From assembly GCA_033297075.1 (NCBI GenBank), contig MU858118.1, forward strand, positions 1 through 64,000: a DNA stretch of 64,000 nucleotides, in the 5' to 3' direction. Within the stretch, counting starts at the first letter, position 1. Each line of letters begins with the position of its first letter. Shown piece after piece: positions 44,921 through 56,235 of this stretch. Below the pieces are notes generated by a model. The model saw only the letters and a program-made list of their open reading frames with translations. It was not told the DNA's origin and did not search any database. The position numbers and the translations under genes are program-made. The DNA comes from Rhypophila decipiens. Lineage: Eukaryota > Ascomycota > Sordariomycetes > Sordariales > Naviculisporaceae.

Positions 44921-46085
44921 CTAAGTCGCTTGGCCTGGATTGGCGTTGCTGCTGCTGTCCCTGCTGTATATGAGCTCGGCGGCGTGTATTTTCCTGAGGT
45001 CGCGACACATGCGATAGTGCCGAAATTGCCATGGCTGGACGAAGATAGGATACTTTCCGTCGTCTACATAGGCGGTTTGCATCATTTCATTAAAATCCTT
45101 GTCGTTATGGAGTGCTGTCCATACGATGCTGTTGATATCTGCGGTGAGAAGCTTGGGTGGCTGATGCTTTTTGCTCATGTCGACGTCGATCCAGCCAACT
45201 GCCAACTCGGGATCGTCGTCCCTGAAGGGAGTGTCATCTTTCTCAATCAGAAGCTGCTGCTTGAGCCGGTCGATGAGCACCCTAGCATTCAGCACGGCGG
45301 TTGAGAATCTTTTGATGCTCTCGAGGATCCTGATCTGCGCCGGCATCATGTCGCGCGGCACAAAGAGTGAGCGGGAATGGGCCAAGACGTCGTCTTTGAG
45401 ATTCGTAAAAGTACTCTCCCAGTCGAGATGGCACCACTTCATGTCGACTTCGCCGCTCTGGGGGATGTCCACGGCGACAAATCTGAACCGAGAGCGAGCG
45501 TCGGGGGTCGCGGGGTCGAAGTAGGGCGGCAGCCTGCATTCCACCAGTCTGTTCTTAGCGCATATATGGATCTGTATTACGACGGTCAGCAATCAGCCTC
45601 GACGCCAGGTTCAAATGGGCAAAGTGGTAGAGGACACATACCTTTTTGGTTAATGGATACTTGGCTAGCTCCTGAGCCGAAATGATGTCGGCTTTCGTGT
45701 CCATGAGATGGCACCTCTCCAGGATATCCCAATCAAGCGCCCTCTCGACCTCCTTCATGACTCCCGCGTTGTCGGGTCTTGTAATGTAATGCCACAACCT
45801 CTTCGCCTTTTCCTGCATTTCGAACGGGGTGTCGGCATAGCTATCGTCACAAAAGACATACCAGAAGCCGAGACCATCATCGGCGGTTGGGATCGAAATA
45901 GCCGACTTCTGGGACTTTGGGGGCCATCTGTGGACCATTCCGTTTTCAACACCTGTCAACTTCAAGGCCAGTTCGAGTCCCGTGATCTCTTCCTTTTTAG
46001 AGAGCCAGAGCTCTAGGCGTTGGTGGACGAATTCGGTCTTGAGCTGATCCACCGTCATAGTGTTGATCGACTGCTGTCCGGCCAT
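44921..46085 (-). CDS. Uncharacterised protein, 364 aa
   Basis: Exons 46085-45642 and 45571-44921, with a 70-bp intron (GTATGT...AATACAG, phase 0). The composition is that of an ordinary folded, acidic, soluble protein with many aromatic residues (GLGFWYVFCDDSYAD, VQPWQFRHYRMC). The N-terminal 40 residues form a predicted helix pair (MTVDQLKTEF...RLELWLSKKEEI), which loosely resembles a SAP-like start. No catalytic motif is recognised. There is no signal peptide or membrane segment. Confidence 0.75.
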
Positions 46086-47452
46086 ATTGCTGTTTGTTAG
46101 CGATGCGAGGTCCTTGGTGGTGCGCGTGTCGCCCGAGGAGGGTTGAGCAAGTCGATTGTGAAATATTTATTGTGAATATTCGTTGAAAGATTCAGCAGAC
46201 GTTTTTGTAGAGGTGCGCGTCAGAGGGTCTGATAGTTCAGACCAAACGTATAGCAGCTGATGGATGGGATGATGGGAGAGCCAAGATGAGAAGGTGAGCG
46301 GCCCGTAGTAGTTGGGTTGTGAATCAGATCAAGAGTCGTGACTTCTGGCATGGCACCCGGCAATTTTTACCCCAGTTCCTCCCAGGTCGGGGAGGCTGAT
46401 AGTTTCTCTGCTCAAAGTATAATTAAAATTTCTGGCCCACGAAGCATGAAACACTGCTGGAAAGGTTCCCAAGAGGCAAAAGCGGGCTGGGGTTTTCAGG
46501 AGGCATCGAGACTTTTCGAGGACGGCCGGGACATCTCATTTCGTGAAGCAGGCTTCAACTCCTCTCTCCGGTTTTTATTGCCAACTTGCTGTTGTTGGAT
46601 CACGATCACGGTGTCCTTGGGTTGTTGAAAATTCAACAAGAATAGAGCAAGAATCAGATGAAATATTCGTTCAGCGAATGTCGGTGTAACTACCTGTAGA
46701 GATCAGATTTAGACCTTGGAACGACGAGTTACTCACTAGCTCCTCGTGATTGAGGCAGCAGAGTCGCAGTTAAGTTTTTCGCCGTTATCGTCATCAATGA
46801 AATTCAGCACGTGGTTTGGCTGTGGATTAAAACGTTATCCTCCCGTGTGGATGGAAGGAGCGATAACCAGGGAAGGCAAGGGAAGGCCGATGAAAGATAT
46901 GGGCAAGAGCGCTTCCAAGCCATGGATCGCGCATATTTCTCCCTTCTATGATCATAAAGTATAGATGGATAGCTGTGTAAAGACAAGAAAGAAAGGGAAA
47001 AAAGGACACCACTATTATACATGTACACAGCCGGCTTTAGCAGGCTTGTTGATTGTTGTTGTGAAGAGGAGAGTGAGATGTTTGGAAAGCAAGCCCCTTT
47101 GCGCTATGCATCGTTATCAACCGCCACGCCCGCCGTTTCGTTTGCCCCACAACCTGTTTCCAAGAATGATCAAGACGCACACTCACCCACAAACCTTGTA
47201 TGGGTGGGCCAAACTTTTGTACACACCTTCTCTTTGAATCCGTCCCACCTTGGCGACAGATGGAATACAGACCATCACATGTGCCACACATGTGACGGAG
47301 GGATTTGGTTTCGGGTCAACAGAGCCAGTCGGACTCTTGTTCGAGGCCGCCTGGTCCGTCCTAATAATTAAAAAATATTTCTGCAGCGATTGGCATGGAG
47401 CCGTATGCCTTTTCGTTATTTGCAGATGTCGAGAGATGCCCAGGTCCCCCGT
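46086..47452. other. Gene-free stretch
   Basis: The left part is the promoter of the 364-aa protein and the right part is the 3' flank of TIM23. Plus-strand frames of about 90-116 codons have no motif. Confidence 0.5.
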
Positions 47453-48217
47453 TTAGAGAGACTTCAGCTCGTTATCCTGGCCCGTAGCGTGGAAAATCGT
47501 CCGCTTGGTGATCTGATGGAAGAGTAATTCTGTCAGCATTGAACTCGCGACAGGTTGCGACAGGCAGCAACCACTTACCGCCCACATGCCCGCAACAGAG
47601 CCCACGATACCACCCGAAATCATCATCGTCCTCAAGCCCCTCGTGCTCTTAAAGACCATACCGCTCAGCACACCAGCGGCAACCGTGTTGAGAGCGTCTT
47701 GCTTTCCTCCCCTCAGCGTGCTGAAGCCCAGGTTGAAGAAGTTGTAGCAGATGGCCACCACGCCGGCCGAGTTGCCCAGGAAAGGACCGCGCCTCGTGAT
47801 GGAGTTGAGCACCGAGTTGAGTCGTAGCTTGGGCGGCTGGTCGACCGACCTTCTAAGCCCCTCCTGCAGACCCCACGCGCCACCTATCGACAAGCCCGTG
47901 AGGTATGTGATGCCCGTTCCGTAGCAGAGATCGTCCGTGAAGCCGCGCGATGGCAGCCCGGCCTGCGTGCCTGGTGTCGCGATCGTTCCCTCCTCGAGCG
48001 TGATGTAGTCCAGTGTGTCCTTGTCCAGGCCGGCGAGGGGGTGTAGTTGTGAGGGATCGGCAAAGCTTGAGCTTCCGAGGAAAGCGTCTACACCTTGAGG
48101 CGTCGAGGGATCGTAAAGAGATGATACATGATGCGGCTCGGTCGGTGTCGGCGTTGGCGCTGGCGCTGATTGTGTGGACTTGTTCTTGCGTCCGGTTATG
48201 GCATCCCAGACGGACAT
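47453..48217 (-). CDS. TIM23: Mitochondrial import translocase subunit Tim23
   Basis: Exons 48217-47579 and 47512-47453, with a 66-bp intron (GTAAGT...CATCAG, phase 0). The product is 232 aa. The N-terminal 90 residues are soluble, with a Pro/Thr linker and hydrophobic patches (LDKDTLDYITLEE) that bind presequences in the intermembrane space. The PRAT/Tim17 domain has four hydrophobic segments, starting FTDDLCYGTGITYLTGLSIGG and including NSAGVVAICYNFFN and RTMMISGGIVGSVAGMWA. Tim23 forms the inner-membrane channel for presequence proteins with Tim17, Tim50 and the PAM motor. The last exon encodes only 19 residues. Confidence 0.95.
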   Translation of the reverse strand: MSVWDAITGRKNKSTQSAPAPTPTPTEPHHVSSLYDPSTPQGVDAFLGSSSFADPSQLHPLAGLDKDTLDYITLEEGTIATPGTQAGLPSRGFTDDLCYGTGITYLTGLSIGGAWGLQEGLRRSVDQPPKLRLNSVLNSITRRGPFLGNSAGVVAICYNFFNLGFSTLRGGKQDALNTVAAGVLSGMVFKSTRGLRTMMISGGIVGSVAGMWAVSGCCLSQPVASSMLTELLFHQITKRTIFHATGQDNELKSL

Positions 48218-48980
48218 CTTGGGCGTTTGTGGATATTAAAGAATAAGAAAAAAAATCTAATTGGAAGGAGAACGGAAGAGAGGGACCGAGAATCAAGCTC
48301 TAAACCTGGCTGCTTTTGTTGGACTGCAGGGGCTGCTTTGGCGGACGGAGTTGGGTGTTCAATGTCAAAGACCGGGCAAGAGCAAGAGGTGAGGTCACGC
48401 CGCGCGAGAATTCCGGTTCACGATTGCGATGGAGCCCGATAAGCTGGGTTCGAGAAAAAATTTATGGCGGCTTCGGGTCCGTGCGCTGCAATACCCGTGT
48501 TAGTGGCTGACCCCTGTCTTCACTCACAGAGCCTGCAGTGACACTGAGTAAACTTTTAAATTGAAAAAAGCACGTCGGCAACTAGAAATTGGTCATTGAA
48601 CGGATTTTATGGCAATCCCCAATTGCACATAATATAGCTGCAGTTCAAACGAGCTCAAAACATTTAGTGGACGAATATGACCCCATGTGATGTGAGCCGG
48701 GGACTTGGCGCTAACTCAATTTGTCCCAAGGTGAAGCCCCTGGAGTTCAAGGTGAGCCCAGCTACACCGAGAAACCGTCACTGTCACCCAAAATTTCCAC
48801 AGGCTCTTGAGGAGCCCGAAATATCTTCAAACTGTACGAGAAACCACCTTTGCCGACAAACTGAAAGGCTTATTCTTCAAATTCATTATACCCCGAAGAT
48901 GAGCTTTGACTACCTTACATAACCAAATTTTGAAGATTTCTTCAAACTCATTACCCCACCCTTTGACTTTTTTTGTGTGT
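48218..48980. promoter_or_regulatory. Divergent promoter region of TIM23 and the THADA-like gene
   Basis: This 763-bp spacer lies between two divergent start codons. An 81-codon frame at 48677-48922 has no motif. TTCAAACT-like words recur (48832-48839, 48946-48953), but no defined element is claimed. Confidence 0.45.
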
Positions 48981-51900
48981 ATGCCCAAAACGGTACACAT
49001 GGAGGCTCAAAACGCCAATGTCCCCGTCGACAGGGCAAACAAGAGGGATTTGACAGGTCTCAGCCCAGAGGTCTTTGATAATGCCAATACTGTCACAAAA
49101 TGGCTCATGAGCCAGCCTCAAGAGTCACGAGTTGAGTGAGTTCTCACTCATCCCCCTCATGTATTTGTATGTACCAATAGACACTCATTCATGCAAATAA
49201 ATAGCACCGCGCAGGCCTTGTTTGAGAAGCTCATATATGACGCCTCCAACTCGCGTCAGTCCCATGGAAACGGCCATGACTGTGTCAAGCTGTGCAGCTT
49301 CGTCCAGCAATGCATCAAGTCCCCAGATCTGGCTGTGAGGCAATGGGCCTTCACTGAGCCCCTGTCGAGAAGATTATTCCATTTCTATCTCGAGTGGTAT
49401 GAGCATGACCCTCATCGAGCGCTGAGGTTGATTCTCGACATCCTTGTCACGGCGTGCTCGGCGGCCAACCCCTCACCAGAGGATGCCAAACTACTCAAGG
49501 ACCACATTCTCAACACGCTCGTCTGCATTGTCGCAAGAACGTCGGCAACACAGCTTACCAAGTCGGGTCTGCAATGTCTGGATCACTTCTTGTCCAAGCA
49601 AGCCATCACGTTGGACGAGATCAAGGACCAGTATGCCAGAATTCAGACTGTTCCGGACGACGCGGGCGAATATGGCGCATGGAGGTCTTTTATCCACGAG
49701 CTGTTCTCCTGGATGGAGCTCTCATATGTCTCGCCTTTGGCTGGAAAAGTCATAGTCCATGTTTTCCGAGGGCTTGAAAAGGATTCCAGCCCTGGATTTG
49801 TAGCGCAACTTGGGCAGTCATGGCTTCAGGATGGACTGGAAAGAAACCCGCATCTTCTCGATGACATCAAAAATCATGTCCTGGTACCCATATTTAAACA
49901 CGACAAGCCAGCTGCATTGCGGCTCTTGTCCGCATTGAATAGCCAGGGTTCGTTATCAGTTGTCAGTCATGAGTTGACGGATCAGACCCTTCTGTTCCGG
50001 CTGGCGGCCTTGGAACTGGGAAAAAAGACCGGTCTGGTTGAGGAGCCAAGTACGCCATTTTCCCCGAAACAGAAATGCGAAAGTAATTATTGCTAACATG
50101 ATCCCCGCAGGTCGTGAGAGCCCGGATAGTGAAGATCAAGTGGCAGACCGTGTCATTCTCCAAGAAGCCGCTCTCAGCAGCTTCCTCGCACACCCATCTC
50201 TCTCTGTCAGAGCTAGTGCTTTCTCTCTCCTTGTGTCATCGCAAGCCACCACAAAGCCCTTCTCCCAAGTCGCATTTGATCTGCTCAAAAAGCATCTCCC
50301 AGCATTTCATGCCGACTATGATGCGAAACTGCGGAACGAGGTGCTAGGACTTAGCAAGTCTCTCATACGAAGAGTCAAGAACGTCGTCACAGTTTCTCAA
50401 AGGAGCTTGGCGAATTTCACCTCTCAAGAAGCACAAAGTACTTCGAAGACGGCAACCAAGAGAAAGTTGGGTCCTGAAGCTGCACTGAAAGACGAAGCCG
50501 AGGCAAAGCAGATCCTTGACAGCCACGAGGCCTTTTTGGCTTGGTACATTTCGTTTTTGAAATCCGAGCTGGTCCCCACAGCCTCTTACCAGCGACACAT
50601 CACGGCGCTAAAGGCAGCACTTTTGACCCTCAAGATCGGGAAACATGCGGGTGCCACAGGCGAATATTTCGATGTCGAAATTGCCCAGGTGATTTCCACG
50701 GATTATACCTGGATCCGTTTGCTGCTGGATCTCTTGATGGACCCCTTTGACGATGTCAGAGAGGGCTCGTCCACTTTGCTCAGCCTGTTTCCGTCGGAAA
50801 TCGTGAATTCTCCCACCAACTCGCCTCACTACTCTGCTACGCTGCTCGAGATCCTGCGAGAGTTTTGTCCACGGGCCCAGGCATTGGCTGACAGGACTGG
50901 GCGGGCGGATCATGGCGATGGTGCTGCGCGGTCTCAAGGTCTTCTTTGCGGGTGGCTAAACGACCAGGAGAGACAGATTGGTCTGGTGTCTACCATTCTT
51001 GATGGTCTCGAGGCAAAGATCTCTAAAGCGGAGAATGACCTCGGCCATGCCGTCGTTGAGAAGCCCGTCCATCCTGATTTTGCTGCTTTGAGGTATGTGT
51101 TCTCGTACCTACATGTCACTGTTCAAAAGCTGACCAAGCCTTCAAAGTTATGCCTGGCCGGTACTAGCCAAGTCCACGTACTCAGACAGCGAGATAGAAG
51201 CCATCAACAAGATCCATACTCGTATCCTTGGATGCTCTCAGCGAATCTGGTCAGCCGTCGAACATGTCCTCTGCGATGACTCTCCCGAAGGTCATCTCCC
51301 AGAAGAGATGGAAGAGATTGACGGGCTGGATACCAAAGACTTGCTCAGCTACAGTTTCCGAGCGGTTCACGAATCAAGGTATGACTGGCCACAATATATC
51401 TTTTTTCTGAGCAGATTTACTGACAATCCAAAAGCAACCTCTTGCGCCTGATGGTGGGAACACTTGGACAAACGCCGGCTAATGATGCTCCTGGTCGTGT
51501 GCCATACCCTCCTCTCGACGTCTTTAAGCGTGCTGGAAACTTGACGTTTGAGCAACTCTCCAAGCTGAGACATCGCGGTGCTTTCTCGACAGTGTCTCTC
51601 ACATTCACTACATGCTGCCAGCTCACGCAGAAGTTGCAAAATATCTATCCCGACGCCACCGGATCTGACAATTTGCTTCGGGATTGGTATCAAGTGCGCA
51701 TCACCTCTCCCTGCCTTGATCCATAAGCAATACTAACAACAAAAAAGGGTACACTCGACTGCATCATGACCCAAGCGTCAACAACCCGACGATCAGCCGG
51801 TATCCCCTCACTCATCGCCGCCGTCCTAGCCGCCGGCGCTCAGTCCCCCTCTTTCAGCGACGTCTTCCACACTCTCGAGGACATTGCCAAGAAAGAAGTC

Positions 51901-54347
51901 ACCATGGCCGAGACAGACGGCTCGAACCTGCCTCAAGTCCACGCGCTCAACTCGTTGCGAGAGATTTTCCGAAGCTCCTTGTTGAGCAAGAAAGCCGAGG
52001 GCTTCTTGGCTACAACCCTACAACTTGCAGCGACAAGTCTCAAGTCGGAAGTGTAAGTTCCTCTTCCCCGCCCTCCAAGGCCACCAACTATCAAGTCTAT
52101 CATCTAACAAATAAAAAAAAAGCTGGGCAATCCGAAACTGCGGCCTCCTCCTTCTCAGAAGCTTAATCGACTCCCTCCTCGGCACAGGCGAGAGCAAATC
52201 AGTCATCGAGTCCGGGTGGGATGGCGTCTCGATCCGGATATCGTATAACAAATACCCGACTCTGCCAGGCGTGATTCTAGGCTTGTTGAAATCGGCAGAT
52301 AGCAGCATCCTCACCGAGACGGGCGGCATAAACTCAAACTCGGCCGCGGCCGAGGCCGTCTTCCCTGCGCTGGATATCATCCGTCGCGCTGGGCCGCCCG
52401 AGGAGAATCGCGAGGAATTGTGGGGCCGTATCACGGCTTATTTGGGGAGCAGGATCTGGCATGTGAGAGAGATTGCTGCGCGGACGTTGTGCAGTTTCTT
52501 GTTGAGGGGGAATTGGTTGACTTCTGTCGCGCGGTTGCTTCGTGGGGCTGAGGAAGATGTCAATCGGTTGCATGGGGTTTTGTTGACTGTCAGGTTTGTG
52601 CTGGAACGAAAGGTTCAGCTTGGTGAGGGGGTTGATGGGTTTGGTGAGTCTTTTTATTCCAATCCATAAAGGAGGAGAGTACTAACATTGCTGTTCACAT
52701 GTAGAAGTGGAACAGTTCCTAACCGCCGAGGTATCAGTCCTACCTGCGTTCAAGGCTTGTCCAATCGTCCAGGCTGCGTACCTCGAGATATTCAACCTCC
52801 TCCCCAACAGCGGAAGCGGCGATGTTTTCCCACTGGAGGATGTCCTTCCGTCCACGGACCAGGAGCACGAGCCCCATCTCGCCTTGGCCAAGTCGCTGCT
52901 CAGAACCGAAGAGGGCATCAAACTCGTCAAAGATACCGCTGGCACTCGAGCCTTGATAGGGCCAGGAAGAGCCTCAAGCAACGACTTTGCCAAGATGGGC
53001 AAGTATCTACTCGACATCCTCAGCACGGACACCAACACGGCGTGTAAAATGCTCGAGGTGATGCCCAAGGCATGGGACAAGGTGCAACGCACACGAATGG
53101 AGGCGGTTGATCTAGTGGACGATATCACGCCCCAGCTGGTGGGCTTATACGCCGAAGTCGTGCATCGCCATGCGGCTCCCGAAGTACGCGCACAGGCACT
53201 TCTCAACCTGGGCTCGTTGGTGGATAAGATCCTGCTAGTCACTCATCGGACGGTGGGGGAGAGCCTACCCAGCGCTGAGGAGTTGGATCGACTTTGGACG
53301 AGTCTCCAGCGCCAAGGCGAGATTATTAACCCCACGCTGGCATGTGCTATCATCAAGGCTAGCGGATCCCTCATGGCTGCGGCTGTTCGTTTGACGACAA
53401 GCGAGGGAGACGACAAAACAACAAGTCAGACTCTAGAAAGGCGTCTCAGAAACTGGGGCGTCTTGATAGCCGACTCGTTGGATGTTGAGAATGTACGCTT
53501 GCTTCCTGCCCCTTTTGTGTTCCATTCTTACTTCTTGCTGACTATCTCCGTGATCTAGACATTCGACACCCGCCACGCAGCGACCGAAGCCCTCAAGTCA
53601 TTCTTCCTCGGCTCTTCTTCTCACCAACAAGAAAGTGCCAACAAGACTTGGTCTTCAAAATACCTCCCCATCTTCTCAGCCCTCTACGACAGCCTACTCG
53701 ACGACGACGATGAAGTCCGCGAGGTAGCCTCCAGTGCTGCTTCCGCGCTAACAGGACAATATTTCGTCGCCCCCGAAGCAGCTAATAATCTTGTTACGCT
53801 GCTCAGCCAACGATTTTCTCATCATGACAACAAAGAGTTTGCACGATACGTCCTCTGCCGTCTAGTCGGCCAACCGGGCCATTTACTTTCTCTCACTACC
53901 TCTCTCTCAACGGCAAAGATTGAGCTAACCCCCGCAAAATCCCTCCTCCAAAAAGCCCTCGACTTCGATGACTCCCTCTTTGCAGCGGAGGAGCAGAATT
54001 TATTCATCGATGAAGTTCGCGAGACGATGCGATGGAGGGAACGGGCATTTTCTTCTGCTTTGGCTGCCACTGCGTCAGGGAATGAACTTGTAGAGTGGAC
54101 TGAACAGGGATTGGAGTATATCATTTCTTTGGCTGAGAAAGAAAAAGATGGACCGCTGGGGTGGACTTCTGATCAGCATGTTTTTGCTGTTTGTGCGAGG
54201 GTCGTTCTTTGTGCTGGGGGGATTTTCAAGTCATTTGGGACTACTGATGCTGGAAGACGTGAAGTGGGGGAATTGCTCGAGAAGTTTAGGGTTGTTGGCG
54301 AGAGGATGAGAGTTCATGGGTCGCTTTTGGAGATGGCGCGGTTGTAG
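48981..54347 (+). CDS. TRM732: THADA/Trm732-like HEAT-repeat protein (DUF2428)
   Basis: Nine exons: 48981-49135, 49205-50049, 50111-51092, 51148-51378, 51435-51693, 51748-52052, 52123-52643, 52705-53492, 53559-54347. All introns are 53-69 bp and every phase closes, giving 1624 aa. The DUF2428 core lies at about 725-960: LLSYSFRAVHESSNLLRLMV, STTRRSAGIPSLIAAVL, then LPQVHALNSLREIFRSSLL and VWAIRNCGLLLLRSL. The rest is helical HEAT-like sequence. Yeast Trm732 binds the methyltransferase Trm7 for 2'-O-methylation of tRNA position 32, and THADA is the animal homologue. The start (MPKTVHMEAQ) is the first ATG in the exon; the next, at 48999, is equally possible. Confidence 0.9.
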
Positions 54348-54497
54348 TTAATTGCCTCCTTTTCTGAGGGTAATTAGAAAATGCATCTGACTATTGGCTA
54401 GACCTGTGGAAAGCTACATGCTGCTCGGTATCTCTGGTGTTGAGTACTAGCTTGGCATGGTTGCCTAGGTGCCTTGTTCCCATATCTAGATCTAACA

Positions 54498-54546
54498 GAG
54501 GAAAAAGGTCCGTATTGAGGAAAAAGGTCCGTATTGAGGAAAAAAT
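54498..54546. repeat. 19-bp tandem repeat, about 2.5 copies
   Basis: The unit GAGGAAAAAGGTCCGTATT starts at 54498 and 54517, with a partial third copy at 54536. It lies about 150 bp past the THADA-like stop codon. Confidence 0.9.
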
Positions 54547-55392
54547 TAAAAGGAGGGTTGCGCCATTGTTACCTACCCTTACACGTAGTCATATCATAAT
54601 AGGTGACCGAAGAACGTGATCACAGTGCCCTCCAGTTTCGCATTCCATGGTTTTATCATCGTCTTGTACTCACATCGGCCTGCCAAAGGATGACCGTAGT
54701 TCAGCAACCTCGAGCAGCTCCTGCGATATCGAGATGCTAGGGACAGTTTGGAGTATAGACCTAAGAGAAGACAAAACTGCCCAATCAGAAAGCAGTCACT
54801 GCACACCATCAGAACCCAGGATCTGCTCCGGCAGTGCTGATATTCATGACGACCGATCTGCGAAATCCAAAAACTGTCGTCGAATAGAAATATCGGACCT
54901 GTGGCGCAGTCAGCCTGTTTCAAGTTTCAAGACCATTATTGTCGGGTTTCTCAATATGGATGCGCAGCGTGACTACGCATTGCTCAAACCCGTATAAAAA
55001 AAAAAGGGGGCGACGCGTCCCCCCCATCCCATCGCGTCTTCCACTCGGATCGCCGCAAGAAACCGGTCATGAAACTTGCATGGCCAAGAAAAAGACACCA
55101 GACGAGCCAGGTGACAGAAGCGCAATCGAAAGATTCCCTCATGTGACTCTCGACAAGATGTAAGAAGGTTTCTGTGGCCTCGAGTGGCATATGAATGATC
55201 CATGCGAAGCTGAACATTGCAGGTTTATCTCCGCAGATCAGTCTTTCAAAAGGTCTCGATATAGTAGTATGCATTAGAGAAGGAAGACCTTGTATCAAAC
55301 AGGGCATGTCTCCATGAAAGCGCAGAGTATCATTCGTAAAGACTAAAGCCTTCGAAACTGCAGTGCTTGAAGAGGAGAGAGAAAGGGGTAGA

Positions 55393-56235
55393 TCAACTCT
55401 CCGTCGGCTCTAGCACGTCCAGTCTGCCAGCCAGCCACTCGGCTAAGCCTTGATATGTCCATCTTGTCGCAAGCAAATAGACGAGCGGCGAGAGAGATGA
55501 CGGACTTTGCTCGAATGTTGAGATGTCCGCCTCGTTGACAGCTTCTGTGGTTCGGAGGTAGAGCAAGCCACAGCTTGATCCGTCCATCTCCGATATCTTG
55601 TGGAGACCGTGGAGGTGGCGGGGTCCGGCAGTCAGAGTTTTGGGAGGCAGCCGTTTTACCGGTCCACTACGTTGCGGGCGCTTCAGGGCTGGCAGGTGCC
55701 ACATTGCCACAGTTGGGTTCTGCTGCTCCGTCGGGTTCAGGCTAAAATCCGTGCAGAAGATGTGGCTGGTTACCAGTGGTCGATACCGATACCAATACGC
55801 GTACCAGTCTGTCTCTACACTATACACGAGTACAATATTGTATTGTGTGCAATCGTACGGAGTAATGCTCGTTCGCCACTTTGGCATGCACGCAAGGAAT
55901 TTCTGTACAAACTCGTTGAATGGTGGCCGAAGGATCGGTGTAGTAAATATCCGAGTTAACCGCCAACAGGTGAAGAGTTCCAGTCTCGGGTGGTCATTCG
56001 GATGGAAGGCCCGAATGTTTACGTAGACAAAGTGTGGTCGTTGTTGAGGTCGGTTGAGGTGAGATCTTGTTATAATTTCCAGGTGCGTCCAACCCAAATC
56101 GTAAGCAGGGAGTGCCATTAAATGTGTGGGTCGATTGGAAGTCCTTTTGTTGGTTTGCAAGTTTCTGGGAGACGACCTTGAGATGCGGGATGCCAGAATG
56201 GGCTGAAAATGCCAGGCGGCCGAGCTGTGTTCCAT
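55393..56235 (-). CDS. Possible orphan protein, 280 aa
   Basis: A single uninterrupted frame of 280 codons, much longer than others in this gene-poor region. The product is basic and rich in His, Arg, Leu, Trp and Tyr, with no signal peptide, membrane segment or known motif (sample words: YDLGWTHLEIITRSHLN, WYAYWYRYRPL). Length is the main argument; codon use could not be measured. It may be chance or a lineage-specific gene. Confidence 0.35.
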   Translation of the reverse strand: MEHSSAAWHFQPILASRISRSSPRNLQTNKRTSNRPTHLMALPAYDLGWTHLEIITRSHLNRPQQRPHFVYVNIRAFHPNDHPRLELFTCWRLTRIFTTPILRPPFNEFVQKFLACMPKWRTSITPYDCTQYNIVLVYSVETDWYAYWYRYRPLVTSHIFCTDFSLNPTEQQNPTVAMWHLPALKRPQRSGPVKRLPPKTLTAGPRHLHGLHKISEMDGSSCGLLYLRTTEAVNEADISTFEQSPSSLSPLVYLLATRWTYQGLAEWLAGRLDVLEPTES